From assembly GCA_021613335.1 (NCBI GenBank), contig JAJTWR010000272.1:53501-117500 (forward strand): a DNA stretch of 64,000 nt, in the 5' to 3' direction. The notes under the pieces are model-generated. The model was not told the origin of the DNA. It ran no database searches and saw nothing but the letters and a program-made list of their open reading frames with translations. Position numbers and translations under genes: made by a program. Origin of the DNA: Whitmania pigra. Its lineage: Eukaryota > Annelida > Clitellata > Hirudinida > Haemopidae. Below, one piece after another: positions 47,901 to 60,908 of this stretch (position 1 is its first letter; every line of letters begins with the position of its first letter).

Positions 47901-49174
47901 ACGCTGTGCAGGCGACATCACAGATGATGGTGAAGGTGGAGATGATAATAACGATCAAATCATGCACACATGATTATGATAATCATCATCATCATCATTA
48001 TCATCATCATCATCATCACAATCATCATCAATGTCATTTTATTATTTCGGTCACTTATTGGATAAGACAGGTAGGTCTTACTTACACGTCTCACGAACAT
48101 GGCACTGTCGATAGTGTAGCACAAGAACTACGAACGCGTTGTTGTATACGTCAGAACGCCTACAACCTCTCCCGCTTATCAATCCATGCCAGCAATGTTG
48201 CCTGCTAATACAAGCTGGGCAAACGTGGGAATGAAAGATCAAAAGATAGCGCAACTGGTTTCGTACAGCCGAGATAAGACCAATCTGTCTACCTTTACAA
48301 TCATCCCGTCCGTCCCGTGCATACATTATTTCATCCATCCATCCACCCATGCATGCATACATTATTTCATCCATCCATCCACCCATGCATGCATGCATAC
48401 ATTATTTCATCCATCCACCCATGCATGCATGCATCATTTCAGCCACCTAACCATCCGACTGTTTGTGTGTATGTGTGTTTCTGGTAATTCGTGGTTGATT
48501 AAGAAATGATAGAAGAAGGGTTAAGAAGATGTTTATAATTTCATCATCGCTCTGACGCCAGCAACAGCTGATAATGATACAATGACATCACGATAATGAT
48601 ATGATATCATCGATGATATCGAGCTTCATTTCACACCGCCTGATCCTGATCATATATCCAGATCGTCATCTGCCAGTAATGACCTCTCCAAAGCCCACTT
48701 GCCATCTTGCTATCATCTGCTCAACGTCTACAATGATTAACTGTCTAACTCCTCGGATGTCTTACCCCCCCCTGAACAACAAGCTTAAAAAACCACCTGA
48801 GAACTTTATTCAACAAAAAAAAACAAAAGTAAAAATAAATTCAAACAAACTTTCCGACCGATCGTCATTGCAATGGCGGCTAAGATTAAATTCCCCGATA
48901 AGGAGGCAAGAAGCAGCCATATTCTCTTATTAAGATGTGACGATACCCTCGAGATCGGCAGACGTTTGGAGTGCTTCCGTAGAACGGTGTGGGACCTCCA
49001 TTGCCTCCCTTTTACTTCGGAAAGCGAAACCCAACCCGGGTGGAAAAGTCACAATCACACGGTCAAATTTCCACTCGTGAATTTCTCTCAACTTGAAAGT
49101 GGGTTTTCAGAAGAAATGGGAAGACGAGTGGAATGAAAACGAATAAAACCGAGAAGATGGATAACAACAAAAAC

Positions 49175-49215
<41 letters not shown>

Positions 49216-52200
49216 ATATTTTTGAAAGAAAAATCGGGTCTATAAAAAACCACAGGAGGCAAATCTCCATGACAAAGCAACGTTGCATGCCTGAACGACA
49301 CGGCAAATGAGCTTTATTTCACTTCCAGTGGAAGGCTTGAGAGGGTGGGGAAGATGTTGAAGGCGTTCATTAATCCGCTTCAAACCATCCATGGAGTGCT
49401 GGAGTGGACGTCTGCTTTTTTACGCGCCTAGGAAAGAGGTTATTTTTAGACGACAATCCATTGACGTCATCGTTCTGCTCCGGAAGAGAATGGAAAGAAA
49501 CTGGCAGAAGAAGAAGTGGGAAGGAATGTAAACAAAGCATACAAGGAGAGGAAGATGGAGATTCACGAATAAAAAGACAGGTGCAATCTGATTACAAGTC
49601 GTAAATACCACGGATGGAATGAGGAAGACAAGGATAACTAGGGCCATGACGATGACGACTACAACGTCTTGACAATGACTGCAATGTCATGATGATGACG
49701 ACTACAATGACTAGGACGTTGACTGATTTTGGAAGGTTTTCGTCAAATGACCGCTGGGATATTCATCAAGTTAATTTCAAGATCTAAATTCATGAGGAGA
49801 CCACCTGCTTGTTGCTTGTTGATGTGAAGCAACACAAGGAGATGGAAACTCACTGGAAGTCCAGTGGAGATTGGAAATGAAGCTGAGGCAGCCTCGATTA
49901 ATCAACGAATTGACTCGATTAATAATAATCAAGTCGTAAATGATTAAAATGCAATGAACGTGAAGTAATTAAATAAAATAAATGCATTAATAGCCTCACA
50001 TAGTAAATTGATTTTCTCTGAAAGCAGGAGGCAAGATTGGCTTTTAACATAGATCAAAGTTGAAATTTAGCCAGCCATTCCATGTGGACGAAATGTGAAT
50101 TTAAAATAAAAAAACCTTTCAACGTGATCTCTCACATCAAATTAGCATTACCAAAACTATTATCATTATTGTCATCGCCATCATCAGTAGCCATTATCGT
50201 CGCTATAATCGTCATCATCATAACCATCACTATCATAATCGTCATCATCATCATCATCACTATCACAATCGTCATCCTCATCATCATCTCTATCATAATC
50301 GTCATCATCACCAACATCAAAAGTAGAGAAAGGGAAACAGTCGAAAATGTTGACTGTTGACGGCCAGCCGGAAATTGGATTCCGAGAATAAATAAAAGTC
50401 AAAAAAAGTAAAACAAAAATAAACTGCGAGACTTCTGCGTGTGAAGTTTAATTCCAACTTCCTTCTGTCTTCTTTTTATTTATTTATTTTTTAAATTCTC
50501 TTCCCGACAGAAAAAAACAAAAAACAAAATGGAGGCTAATTTGGATGCCAATTTCCTGATTGTCTGAGAAAATGGAGAGGGACTACACAATGGATAAGTT
50601 GGCTCGAGTTTTGTTTCGAAACCGGAAACAGAGGAGGAATTTTTTGGATCAAAAAACAAACGATTAGTTTTTTTTCTTAATTCAATGCTGGAAGGCACGA
50701 CTGAAACTTAAATGTGCGCAATTAGCTAAGTCATCAGGTAATTATATATTACATTTATCAATAATTACTTAATTCTTTGAATAATTACTATTTTTATGAA
50801 TAAATACCTACATTTATGAATAATTACTTATATTTATATATAATTAGTTACATTTTTGAAAGACAAAATAATCACTTTCTGAGGATTCTTAAAAAAAAAT
50901 ACAATGTGCAATGTTGCACTACAAAATGCACCCACGACTACTTATATTTGTTTACAACTAGAAACTGATGCATCTGTTTGCAACGACAAAAGTGCAACAA
51001 CATAAACAACAGCATCTTCGGGTCACCCTGTTGAAACATTTACATACTATCATCAGTCATTTAGGCTCGGGCATTCTTGTGTGACATAAAAAATGAATTC
51101 ATAAAAATAAAAATTAAAACCCGTAATTCTATCTCATCCAACAAACATGGCAGAATTTTTGACTGAATCCATTAGAGACAACCTTGGGGGAATATTTCAT
51201 CTCGGAAATATTTTTGCTAAAATCATTTTTCCCCGGTATGTCTGAGTTTCACGGACTCCTTATTTGTACTACTGATGACCAAAAGTAGTCAGAGCAGGAC
51301 ATGATAAATTATAATTTATAATATACATTGCAGCACACAGAAATAAAATGTAAATCTTGCCCATATGGGTGACGGTGACGATGATTATTATATTGGTAAC
51401 ATCACTTTCATAGCAGTGTTTCACGTATACCTCTCTTTTTTCCTCCTCCTCCTCATCTTCATCATCACTATCCCCATCATCACCACCTCCATCACTATCA
51501 CCATCATTTGAGACACGCAATGACAAGTGGAAATATTTGACTCTAAGAATAACCTAAGTTTCAAAAACCATCCTCCGTAAAACCGACCCAAAAATAAAAC
51601 TGAAACCAAAACTCTCAAATTTCCCAGAGGAAGAGGATTTGGCAAACCTGCGAATTGTTCCAAATGACAGTATCTACATCAAATCATAACCGAGTGGATC
51701 ATCATCAGGGTATCCTCTCATCATTATCATTACCATATGGATCCTCATCATCACTATCATCATCGTCATCAGGATTTTCTTCTCAATAGAAACATTATTC
51801 ACATTTATTCTGTATTTATTATTGAAACTTATTGAAAGCAATGCATCCATCATCATCGTCCCTGCAGCTATAACTCAGACATCGTCGTCGTTGTCGTCAT
51901 CATCATCGTTAGTATTCTGTCTGTTATCTGGGTCATCATAGATGATGATGACGATGATCTCCACAACATGACGTCATTGACGAAAGTAGTAGGCTCTTGA
52001 CTGAAGCCTCATTCCTATCGTCATAATTACCACCACTACCACCACCACCACCATCGTCATCATCGTCGTCGTCGTCGTCATGACATGACTCAACAACATA
52101 ATTACTTATAATGTAAGCTCACCAACCAGGCTGGTTGATATCAGCTCTTTATTGAGGATGCTAACATAAATACAGGATACTGATGCAAAACTATGTTTCA

Positions 52201-52731
52201 TAGGTAATAATAATAATAATAATAAGAATAATAATAATAATAGCAGTAAATAACAAAAATAATAACGTTCAGGAATTAACGACAGGCAGTTATCAATTAA
52301 TTACCAGCCTCTTTTTGAAGCAATTACGTTTATGCATCAGACATCAAAAAGTCCTCGGCTATAAGCCTTGCTGCAAACATCAAGAACAAAAAATAAGTAA
52401 AGAAGTTCTTACATGATCATTATCATAATCATGCCAGTGGTTGTGATTGGTGGAAGTCATTAGCAATCACGAGTGGATCATCTGGAACCTCAAGTATGCT
52501 CATGTGCTCGGAGGTAGCCGAGATCGGATGTCGGGGATAAATAAGTCCGCGTATGTTTTCCGGAGAATTGTGGTTAGTGGTGCAATCGAGACTTATTATA
52601 ATTAATATTTATGCTGATGCAATGTAATAAGCCGATGTGAATTGATAACAGATAATTAAATGATATTTGATAATACAGACAACTTGAATAATTATAATTT
52701 ATATTTAATGTTATGTACAACAATTCTGATA

Positions 52732-52791
<60 letters not shown>

Positions 52792-55393
52792 GATAAACGA
52801 ATTAGCATCACTCAATGCAATTCACCTTGGTCCTCTACCCACCTAACACCTTGTATCATAATTCATTGGCAGATGCAAACTCCGAATCATTTGATGATAA
52901 AAAAAATATCAAAAATGATGGCTTAAGATGATGAATTCACATCAGGCAGGCTGAAGTCATCACATGTTGATTAAAAGCACCATCATCATCATCATAGCCA
53001 CTCATCGTCATCAGCGTTGATGCATAATTATTATAAATGTTATCCTAAATATCATAATTATTAGTATTGTAATTATTATTATCAGAACAGCTCCTAGAAC
53101 AGAACGCAGATCATCCACTAGTTCAAAAAAATATAGAACGGAAGCAACTGGAATTAAGAAGGTTTTAAAAAGTTTTATGAATTTCCCTGAATTTACGTTC
53201 AAAGGATGCCGGACGTCGATAACAGAAGACGGCTTCATTTGTGGCCGTGAGGACTCGATCCTCATTTTCAGAGGTCGTAAAGAACCCGCTCTCTCCGTCC
53301 GTTTGGAAACGTGGACATTTTGTTTCGTGGCGACGAGGCATTTATTTAAAATACGTTTGCTTTTCTAAAGTTGATTGTTATGTTTATCATTTAAAGTTGA
53401 TTATTATGTTTATCATTTAAAGTCGATCATTTCGAGGATTCGTCGTGACGATAGTTCGATTCTTAGAAGTCTGTTTATATTTTTTTTTGGAGTCGATTCA
53501 CTAAAAACAAGTTTATTTCTGGTTCTGACTTGAAATTTGAAAAATGCTTGGGGCAAAGTAAAGTAATGGAGACGAGAAAATGGAGACAAGAATGTCAACT
53601 TCGAGAGAGTTCAAAGCAGGACTGCAACAAAAGATTTCCTTTTTTTTTATGTTACTATAAATAAGGAGAAGAAATATGAGATAGAAATATGATAGATGCT
53701 AATAATAACAATAATAATAATAAAGTTATGATAACAGTTATTAGAATAAAAGACATTTCATATCACATGCACAAATTTGGCATAACCCTTGAAACATTTG
53801 AATTTACCTTAATTAATGAAGGTCTTTAAATCCAACGAAAACTAATAATAATTCGACAATTCATCTGTCATTGCTAATCTCCAGCAAAAGTCAAATCAAT
53901 CTCAAACTTCAAAAGAGAAAACCATCTTGCACCCATGATGATGATGATGAAGATATTTTTCATCTGTGTGGTGGTCTCAATCTCATTCAATTTCCAATTC
54001 AAAATACCATCCACCACGTCTCATACAGACACAGAAAAAATACTCATCTCCATACAAAGCGAAACATGCTTACCAACACACAAAGAGAAGCAAAGCAAGC
54101 TTAAGAAAGCCAGCTTAACTTAAGACAAGTCATCTACATCAAACCTACATCAAACTTGGACACTTACTTTTGGCAGATTTGAGAGACATGGCCTGGCAGT
54201 GAGTAATGTGCATCCATGATTTTGATGAGGGTCTCGCTGTCGTTGGCCTCATTGAACGGAGGTTTTCCAGTCACCAGCATGAACAGGATCACTCCGAGAC
54301 TCCACACGTCTTCGAGCGCGTAGTAAAGAAAATGATTCACGTGTCACGTGTGTATTTCATTTCAAGGTGTTTACATTTGAAGGCTGGTTGTGAATGATTA
54401 ACTCCAGGGTTTTTTTGTGTTTTTTGGAATGAATTTGCCGTGAAATGCGAATCTCTGTTTAAAATGCATCTCATTATGTGTCAACAATGTTTTGAAGATG
54501 TCATTGAAAACAGTGACAAACTTGTCCGGTGCAACATTGAGTGAAAGTACAACAGTAATTTGACAACATTAATAATACCAATGACAACTAATCACTAAAA
54601 TTCATACTACTCAAAAAATGCCAAGAATAAAACCAAGACGATCTTGCCAATATAATTAATGTAATTACATAATATCACTTCCACAATTAACAACACAGAT
54701 AATTTGTTAATCAGTGGCATCAATTAAGTCATTATTAACACTTCATAACCAATTATTATCTAATCACCAGTAATTCCTCACTAATAGCGACTCACCCACT
54801 GCAGGGGCATGATAGCTGTCACCTAGCAGAATCTCCGGAGCAGAGTACGCCAGAGAACCGCAGCTCGTTTCGAGCATCCTTCCCGGAATGAACTTGTTGC
54901 TGAAGCCGAAGTCGGTTAGTTTGACGACTTCGTGGTCATCGAACAGTACCATGTTCTCCAGCTTGAGGTCCCTGTGCACTACGTGGAGCTGGTGGCAGTA
55001 GTTGATGGCCTCGACAATCTGGATGAAGTACTTCCTGGCCTTGCTCTCCTCGAGTCCGTGCTCGTGTTTCGAGACGTAGTCGTAGAGATCCCCACCGTCA
55101 CCGAGCTCGAGAACAAGAAACAACTTGGTTTGAGTGTCAATGACTTCGTATAGCCTCACGACGTTCGGATGTTGAACGAGCTGCATGCACCTGACTTCCT
55201 GGAACAAATGGGCTTTGGAGATTTCGTCCAACTTCGTCTTGTCAATAACTTTCACTGCAACTTTAGCTCCGAAGATGCAATGCTTGGCTTTCTTGACGAT
55301 GGCATAATGACCTTTCCCGATTGTTTCGCCGAGATCGTAAAGACCTGAAAGTTTATTGTCTGATTGCTTTACTTTGCTGCGTTTAAAATTCAT
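41463..55393 (-). CDS. SNRK: SNF-related serine/threonine kinase (SNRK), complete coding region
   Basis: Six coding exons join in phase: 54796-55393, 54168-54309, 45198-45410, 44022-44195, 43057-43228, 41463-42695, for 843 residues. The start MNFKRSKV was chosen because the family begins with a similar short FKR leader. Order: glycine loop GKGHYAIV, lysine in [13 protein letters not shown] catalytic loop, DFGFSN, activation loop [18 protein letters not shown] with the threonine that LKB1 phosphorylates in AMPK-related kinases, then [12 protein letters not shown] across the first splice. A SNRK-type helical domain follows ([18 protein letters not shown], later [17 protein letters not shown]). 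The C-terminal half is low-complexity, Ser/His/Arg-rich, and ends KCCSVV. The usual HRDLKPEN proline is leucine here. Human SNRK is shorter, about 765 residues. Intron 2 is 8.8 kb; the others are under 1.1 kb. Confidence 0.95.
42896..43056. other. SNRK intron 5 remainder
   Basis: AT-rich intron sequence between exons 6 and 5. Nothing else seen. Confidence 0.5.
43690..43800 (+). mobile_element. possible tRNA-related SINE head in SNRK intron 4
   Basis: GAGCGAGACGGTAAGGGC resembles a degenerate A box, and TGTTCGAAACCCAG about 37 bases later is close to a pol III B box. No target duplication or tail could be fixed, and it is unlike the SINE at 27226. Confidence 0.35.
44822..45020. repeat. (GAT)n and (CAT)n/(CATAAT)n microsatellites in SNRK intron 3
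   Basis: A (GAT)n run of about 13 units at 44,824-44,862 and a (CAT)n run of about 16 units at 44,938-44,984 followed by CATAAT units. The two are complementary and only about 75 bases apart, so they could pair into a long imperfect hairpin in the pre-mRNA. Open frames here are artefacts. Confidence 0.85.
47428..47560. repeat. minisatellite, unit about 45 bp, three units
   Basis: Units built on GAGTGGGTGGATGATTGGAT and GGCGAGTGAATGAAT, the third shortened and with GGGGAGTGGATG. Inside SNRK intron 2. The minus-strand frames (poly-His/Pro/Ser) are artefacts. Confidence 0.85.
47690..47815. repeat. GTTGTTGTC/GTATGTTGTAGCATGA low-complexity repeat
   Basis: GTTGTATGTTGTAGCATGA recurs twice, with GTT-rich spacers and a near copy (GTTGTAGTATGAAGTCG) between. 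Confidence 0.7.
48318..48440. repeat. minisatellite of CATTATTTCATCCATCCA units
   Basis: Three to four units of about 37-41 bp, each with CATCCATCC and CCCATGCATGCATG, so each unit also contains a small GCATGC palindrome. Confidence 0.85.
54796..55393 (-). CDS. SNRK: SNRK coding exon 1: N-lobe and most of the catalytic C-lobe
   Basis: One exon encodes 199 codons plus one base and ends at GCAGTGG|GTGAGT. The split aspartate codon G|AC is completed by exon 2 (DVWSLGV). An upstream in-frame ATG ([10 protein letters not shown]) 27 bases before the chosen start, directly after a TTGCAG acceptor-like site, is an alternative if a 5' UTR exon is spliced there. Confidence 0.93.
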
Positions 55394-57279
55394 CTTATAT
55401 GAACACCTCTGCAGACTCATCTGCAACCGCCTCGACACGAACAGACAGCCATGTTTAGAAGTTTTCAGGGATGGTTTTTAAAGAGAGGAATGCGAGTTCG
55501 GTTGCAGATGATTAGCAAGAATATTTTTTATTTAAGGAAAGTTTAATTATTTAACTTAATTAAAAATTTGTTTTGTTTATTTTAAACCACAAATCTTTTT
55601 CTTTATAATTTTATACGCAGTACAATTAAACTTTAACCTGGCATTTGATATTTCGGGGTTATTTTATATATTAAATTATATTAAAATAATAAAGCTAACA
55701 GTGCTATAAGATCGTTATTACAATTATGTGAACTTTAGAATACATCTAGACAGGAAATCAATGCAGGGAAACATTCATTTATTAAAAATTAATTAGAATC
55801 TACCTAAAAGTTATATTATAATGTTTCCAAAAATTAAATTTTTCTCAAAATATGAATAAATTTTTATGTCATCTCAACATTTGTAGCCAAGTGACTCAAT
55901 TGAATCAAGATGGAATTACTTTTGATTCCTGAATGGCTGAGGAAGCCACCGAAAAATTACTTAAACTGTACTTTTTATGATTACAGTAATCATCGTTTTA
56001 GTAATGAGTTAATTGATTTCAATTGATTTATTTGTATGAAAACATTAAGTCTGCCATCCTTTTCCATGTTTTTACATAGCGGTACCTGGCGTAACAAACA
56101 TAATCGTACAAAAAAAGTTGCGAATGTTTTCGGAATCAATTTGATTTTTGAAAACTAGGACAAAATTTTTAACTTAGAAATAACTTTTAACGATTTCTGA
56201 TTTCTTTGCAAATGCTCTTCACTCTAAAAAAAAAAAAAGAAAATTGTGAAAAAGAGGAAAGAACATTGCTAAGAATCATTGATTAAATGAAAACACAAAC
56301 CAACAGTTATTCAAAACTACTATAATCCGTCCGAGAGAATTTTCTGCAAACAAATCTCCACACACTGGATAAACTCCGCCGTTGAAAAACGATTCCTTTT
56401 GTTTAGACTTGGTTTTGAATTTCCTGCTGCCATTGTTAGCGAGCCTGGCAAATATCCATAAACCCATCAACGACAATTCATTCTTTTTTAAGGAAAATAA
56501 TATTCCGAATTAATTATGACCACTACCCGATGTATGACATAGAGGTATGTACTCGTGCTAGCATCGTAATGTTTGACACAAATCACTCTTGCTGCACGTC
56601 ACTTTTCATTTGCTCGAAAATCATTCTAGATCCCAACATCTCTCTTTCTGGTCGGTTTTAGTATAGTATTTTTTTTATTTCACGAGTTATAAACTAGTTC
56701 ATGCATTTCGATGGATAGTTTACATCTTTGAAAGTAAAAAAATAAAACAGGATAAGCATTTTGTTTGCAAAAATCTAAAATTTAAACTTGAAACGCTGGG
56801 AAATCAGTGGATTTCACTGATCCACTGAAACCGTTCAGAACTCATTTGAATCATATTGGAGTTGTTTTGAAGAATTGTTGAGATTTAAGAGATAATAAGA
56901 TCAAAAAATTCTCAATTTTTAGCTGATCTGATTTTAATTAATTGATTTGAAAAGACAGGGAAAGTAATAAGTTGAATTCGTCACAAACGGCAAAAGAATT
57001 TACTTTGTTTTCAACAAAATGTTCATCTAAGTAGTTCGCTAGTTATTTCATCATAATTACGTAGAAATAAATGACACAATATCATTACACAGTTAACAAT
57101 TAAAATAATTACATATTAAAAAAAAACTAAAACATGAATATATTTTCGACGAGACTTGAGATACAATAGCAGAACATTGTCAAAATAGAATGAAATCTTA
57201 TGCCATTCTTAATTTACAATCCTGGAAAACAAAAAGACGTATCAAGTGCTAGCTCAGCAGCTTCTCCAACCATTTCCAA
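55394..57279. other. intergenic: SNRK 5' region and LRR gene 3' region
   Basis: About 1.9 kb, AT-rich. It should hold the SNRK promoter and 5' UTR at its left and the LRR gene 3' UTR at its right. No TATA box, CpG-rich patch or extra exon is convincing. Confidence 0.5.
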
Positions 57280-60200
57280 TCAGAAGTCATTCCATCTGTA
57301 TACCCGCAGTGGGCCTTCAGATTTGACTCCATTGAGGCCAGATAGAACTCCACAGCCAAAGGTCACGCGGTCAGGAAGGTCAGAGAATGTTCTATTGGAG
57401 TTAAGATCGGGCGTGGCCGATAAATTGTCTCGTTGAAAGCTAAGAAAATCCTTACTAGGGGTCTCATTGTGAGGCGGTTGTTTGCGAAATGGAAACAGTG
57501 ACTTAAAAAAAGAATCTATGGAATTATTATTGCTTTTGATTCTGAACTTTGGCGAGTGTGGATTCTTGACCGCGTAAACCAAGGTGCCTGAGCCGCTGTG
57601 GGTGGCCACAAAAGAATGTCCCATCTCCACGTCCGCCGTTCCAAAGCCATCCTTCGTCTTGTCGCTGTTCATACCGTCAAATTTGAGGCCTGTCTTGCAC
57701 AGTTTCATGACTCTGTTTCTCCTCAGTCGCCTGAAGCCAAAGAACAGGAGCATTGGAACCAAAACGAAGAAGACTACGAGTAGGACGATGATGGTGAATG
57801 CCGCGAGCAAGGTGAAATAGAAGACAGGTTTACTGCTCTTGTCCACTGACGGTTCAAAGTTGGTGTTGAAGATGGTGAAGTTGTTGGCAGGACGCTTGAC
57901 CTGACCTACTTTCTCCAGTAGGTGAAGCTTGATCCGACCCAGTTGTGATTTTGATGGGATTGGATAGTAAGTAGAATCCGCGTACCCCATTGGCCGCAGA
58001 CTTTTCTGGGTCACTTCCAGCTGTTCCGTCAGAAGGATGACCGAGGTGGATGAAGTTGGAGAAGGAAGAGTGGTTCTGTCGTCTGCTGCGATAGAGTTAG
58101 GGCGCGAAAAGTTCAGTATTAAAGTTTATTACTTTTATTATTTAGACGAAAAATCACCAACCCAAACTTGCATTTGCTAGGATTTGTACTAGCTTATTAT
58201 TAAATAATAGCATTATTACGATGTATATTTTTCATTAATAATGATATTAACAGTAACAGCAGTAACTCAAACTCAAAAAATCCAGCCACACAGTCATAGC
58301 GAAATCAACTGGTGAGTCCAATGTCAGCTTTTTAATTCAAACGCATTGTTCTTCATTTTTAGACATTTTTATTCTTTTGAATAATTCCTTTTCATTAAAC
58401 ATTTTTAACCTTTAAGACATATTTTTGAGGCAGCCCTACCTTGGTCTTTGATTGGCATGTTTTCAGTCTTCTTTGGTCCGCTGTTGGTCGTAGGCGACTT
58501 TGAACTCCGCGTTTCCTGTTGGACATGGCCATTGTCTTCTTCTTGAAAGAAATAGTCCGCTGAGTTCACATTTGATATGCGTCCGGGGTCTTGGTTTGAA
58601 TCTTGACCAAAGTCTTGTAACGAGCTTTCTCTGGCCTTGATCTCCAAGGCTTTTCTGAGGTTTGAATCGATCTCTTTGCCCAGCACTACGAACATGTCTG
58701 CCCTTAGGTCGGGCTCGTAGAAGTCCTTTAAAGAGAGACTGAGGAGGTTTATGCCTCTCAGATAGGACGGATTGAAGCAGTAGTTGTCCTGTACATGTTT
58801 ATGGATGTCTGCCTCTGATTGGTTCGCTGCCTCCCTAGCTTTTGTCAGTGCATTGTTCCAGACTTTCATCCAGAGAACAGAGGAATTGCAATGCCAGTTT
58901 GAGCTGGAGATTTTGAGCGTGTGGAGCGTAGGAATCGAGGATACAAGGTGAGGACCGACGTACTCAAGTTCGATGTTGGACAAATCCAGTTCTTCGAGGG
59001 AACGAAGGTTCGTCCAGAAGGTTTTCTGCGTCAGGAGAAACGATGCCAAGTAGGGACTGTTTTTAAGGTTCAAGTGGCTCAGGGCACCAAGCTCTAGAGC
59101 CATTTCCTGTGGATTTTCAATTTTCACGTTTCCACTCAAGTAGGACAAGTGAAGAGTTTTCAAATTGGGAAAAAGTCCAGAGAAACATTTCCGACTCAAG
59201 ACTTGGAGCGGATTTCGACTCAAAAACAAGCTCTCCAACGAACTGCTCAAATGTTCGACGCCCTTGATGGGCACCTGACCTCCCGCTGTCCATCGCGAAA
59301 AGACGAGAGAATCGACGGCGGTGAGTCTGTTTCCGCTGACATCGAGGATCTTCAATCTTGGCAAAGTCGTCCCAGGACCGACAGCAAAGTCCCTGATCTC
59401 TGAGATTTTGTTGTCTGAGAGGTAGAGTGCCTGAAGTCTCGGTGCTGAGAATTCAGAGGCAGAGAGCAGCTGGATCTTGTTGAATCTTATGAGAAGTCTT
59501 TGAAGTACTGGTGGCAGTCTGTCTGGTATCTGATTGAGTTTGTTATCGTTGAGCCACAGTTGTTTCAGGTGGGACATGGATTCGAAAGTTCCGGATTCGA
59601 TTTCTAGAGTGGAAATTCAGGTTAAGTTACTTTAAGATTCATCCGCTTAGAGTTGGGTCAAATATTTGTTAAACCTTTTAAAAATAAATTAATTTTCATC
59701 TAACATTTATTTCCAAACTAATGTAAAAATATTCTCTTAACAATTATTTATTATTCATTACGGAATATCATCCATGTTTTAGACACATCACATCACAACA
59801 CTAAATTATAATATCGACCGTTAGATGTGAAATATTTTATGTTCATCTTCGAAAACTTTCAAAAAGAATAAAGTCCAACCAGTGATGTTGTTCATGTCAA
59901 GGACCAGAATAGCAAGGAAGGGACAGTCCTTGAAGGTTGTCTTGTTCAGATGGGAAATGAAATTCTGCCTCAACTGGAGGTATCTGATCGAAACTGGAAG
60001 TCCACGCGGGAGTTTCCTGAGGTTGCAGTCGGAGAGGTCAACGAAGGTCAACGAGGTCGAGTGAAACTGAAAGCGAAGGTCGTCGGACAGAGGATTTCCC
60101 CGGAGATCCTTAAAAAATGATTGGAATGACAAAAAAATAGAATTAATCTTTAAATGAAATATTTTTATTATTCCGAGCCAATTAAAGCAATCAATCAATC

Positions 60201-60875
60201 AGTTAATTTAATCACAATTAAGAAATAATCAATTTATCATTTATAATCATTTCACAAATTTACAACTAATAATAAGCAGTTACTTAATAATAATAATTTA
60301 ATAATTTAAAAATGTATTTATAAAAATTTTGTAATAACAATAAAAAAAAGTATTAATATCATAAAATATAATGTATACTATTACTAATAATATAAAAAAA
60401 ATAATATTAACAATACGTAAACATTTCAAATAAAACTTTTAAAAAAATCTCATTTGGTTTACGACTAAGTCTGTCTGACATGGTACAACAAAATATGGGA
60501 GGAGTGAGACAGATGTCAGATTTATGACGTCACAGTGACATGGGGGATTAGGTCCTGCAACAGATATTGAGCTTATGAGAGGAACGTGACGTCATCGTAG
60601 CCATGACAACGAGACCATTGACGTCATCGTATCCATGGCAACAGAGGACTCGGTTCGTTTAGATTCTAAATTTTAGAACGACGGAGTTTAGACAAAAAAT
60701 GGCAATTGTTTTACAATTAACTCGAGGTGTCATTGCTTGTGATTAATTAAACTTATTTTTAAAATTAATTTTTAGAATTATTTTTAAAGTCCACTTATAA
60801 ACTCATTAAAAAGACATTTACGAGTGTTTAGCAGTTCTTTATCGAAATATTTTTTGAATCAATGTAAAATGATAA

Positions 60876-60908
<33 letters not shown>

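Larger units (their letters stand above)
45411..54167. other. SNRK intron 2 (8.8 kb), microsatellite-rich
   Basis: No additional exon or transposon was recognised. It contains many simple repeats: GAT/CAT clusters at 46,850-46,870, 47,985-48,030, 50,160-50,320, 51,440-51,510, 51,710-51,770, 51,835-51,960, 52,030-52,085 and 52,980-53,000, and AAT runs at 49,170-49,213, 52,204-52,243 and 52,734-52,790. Minisatellites are listed separately. Confidence 0.75.

Noticed and set aside
56276..56476. Minus-strand 66-codon frame as a 5' exon of SNRK
   Set aside because: No acceptor/donor pair or sequence similarity supports it, and SNRK already has a complete N-terminus at 55,393.
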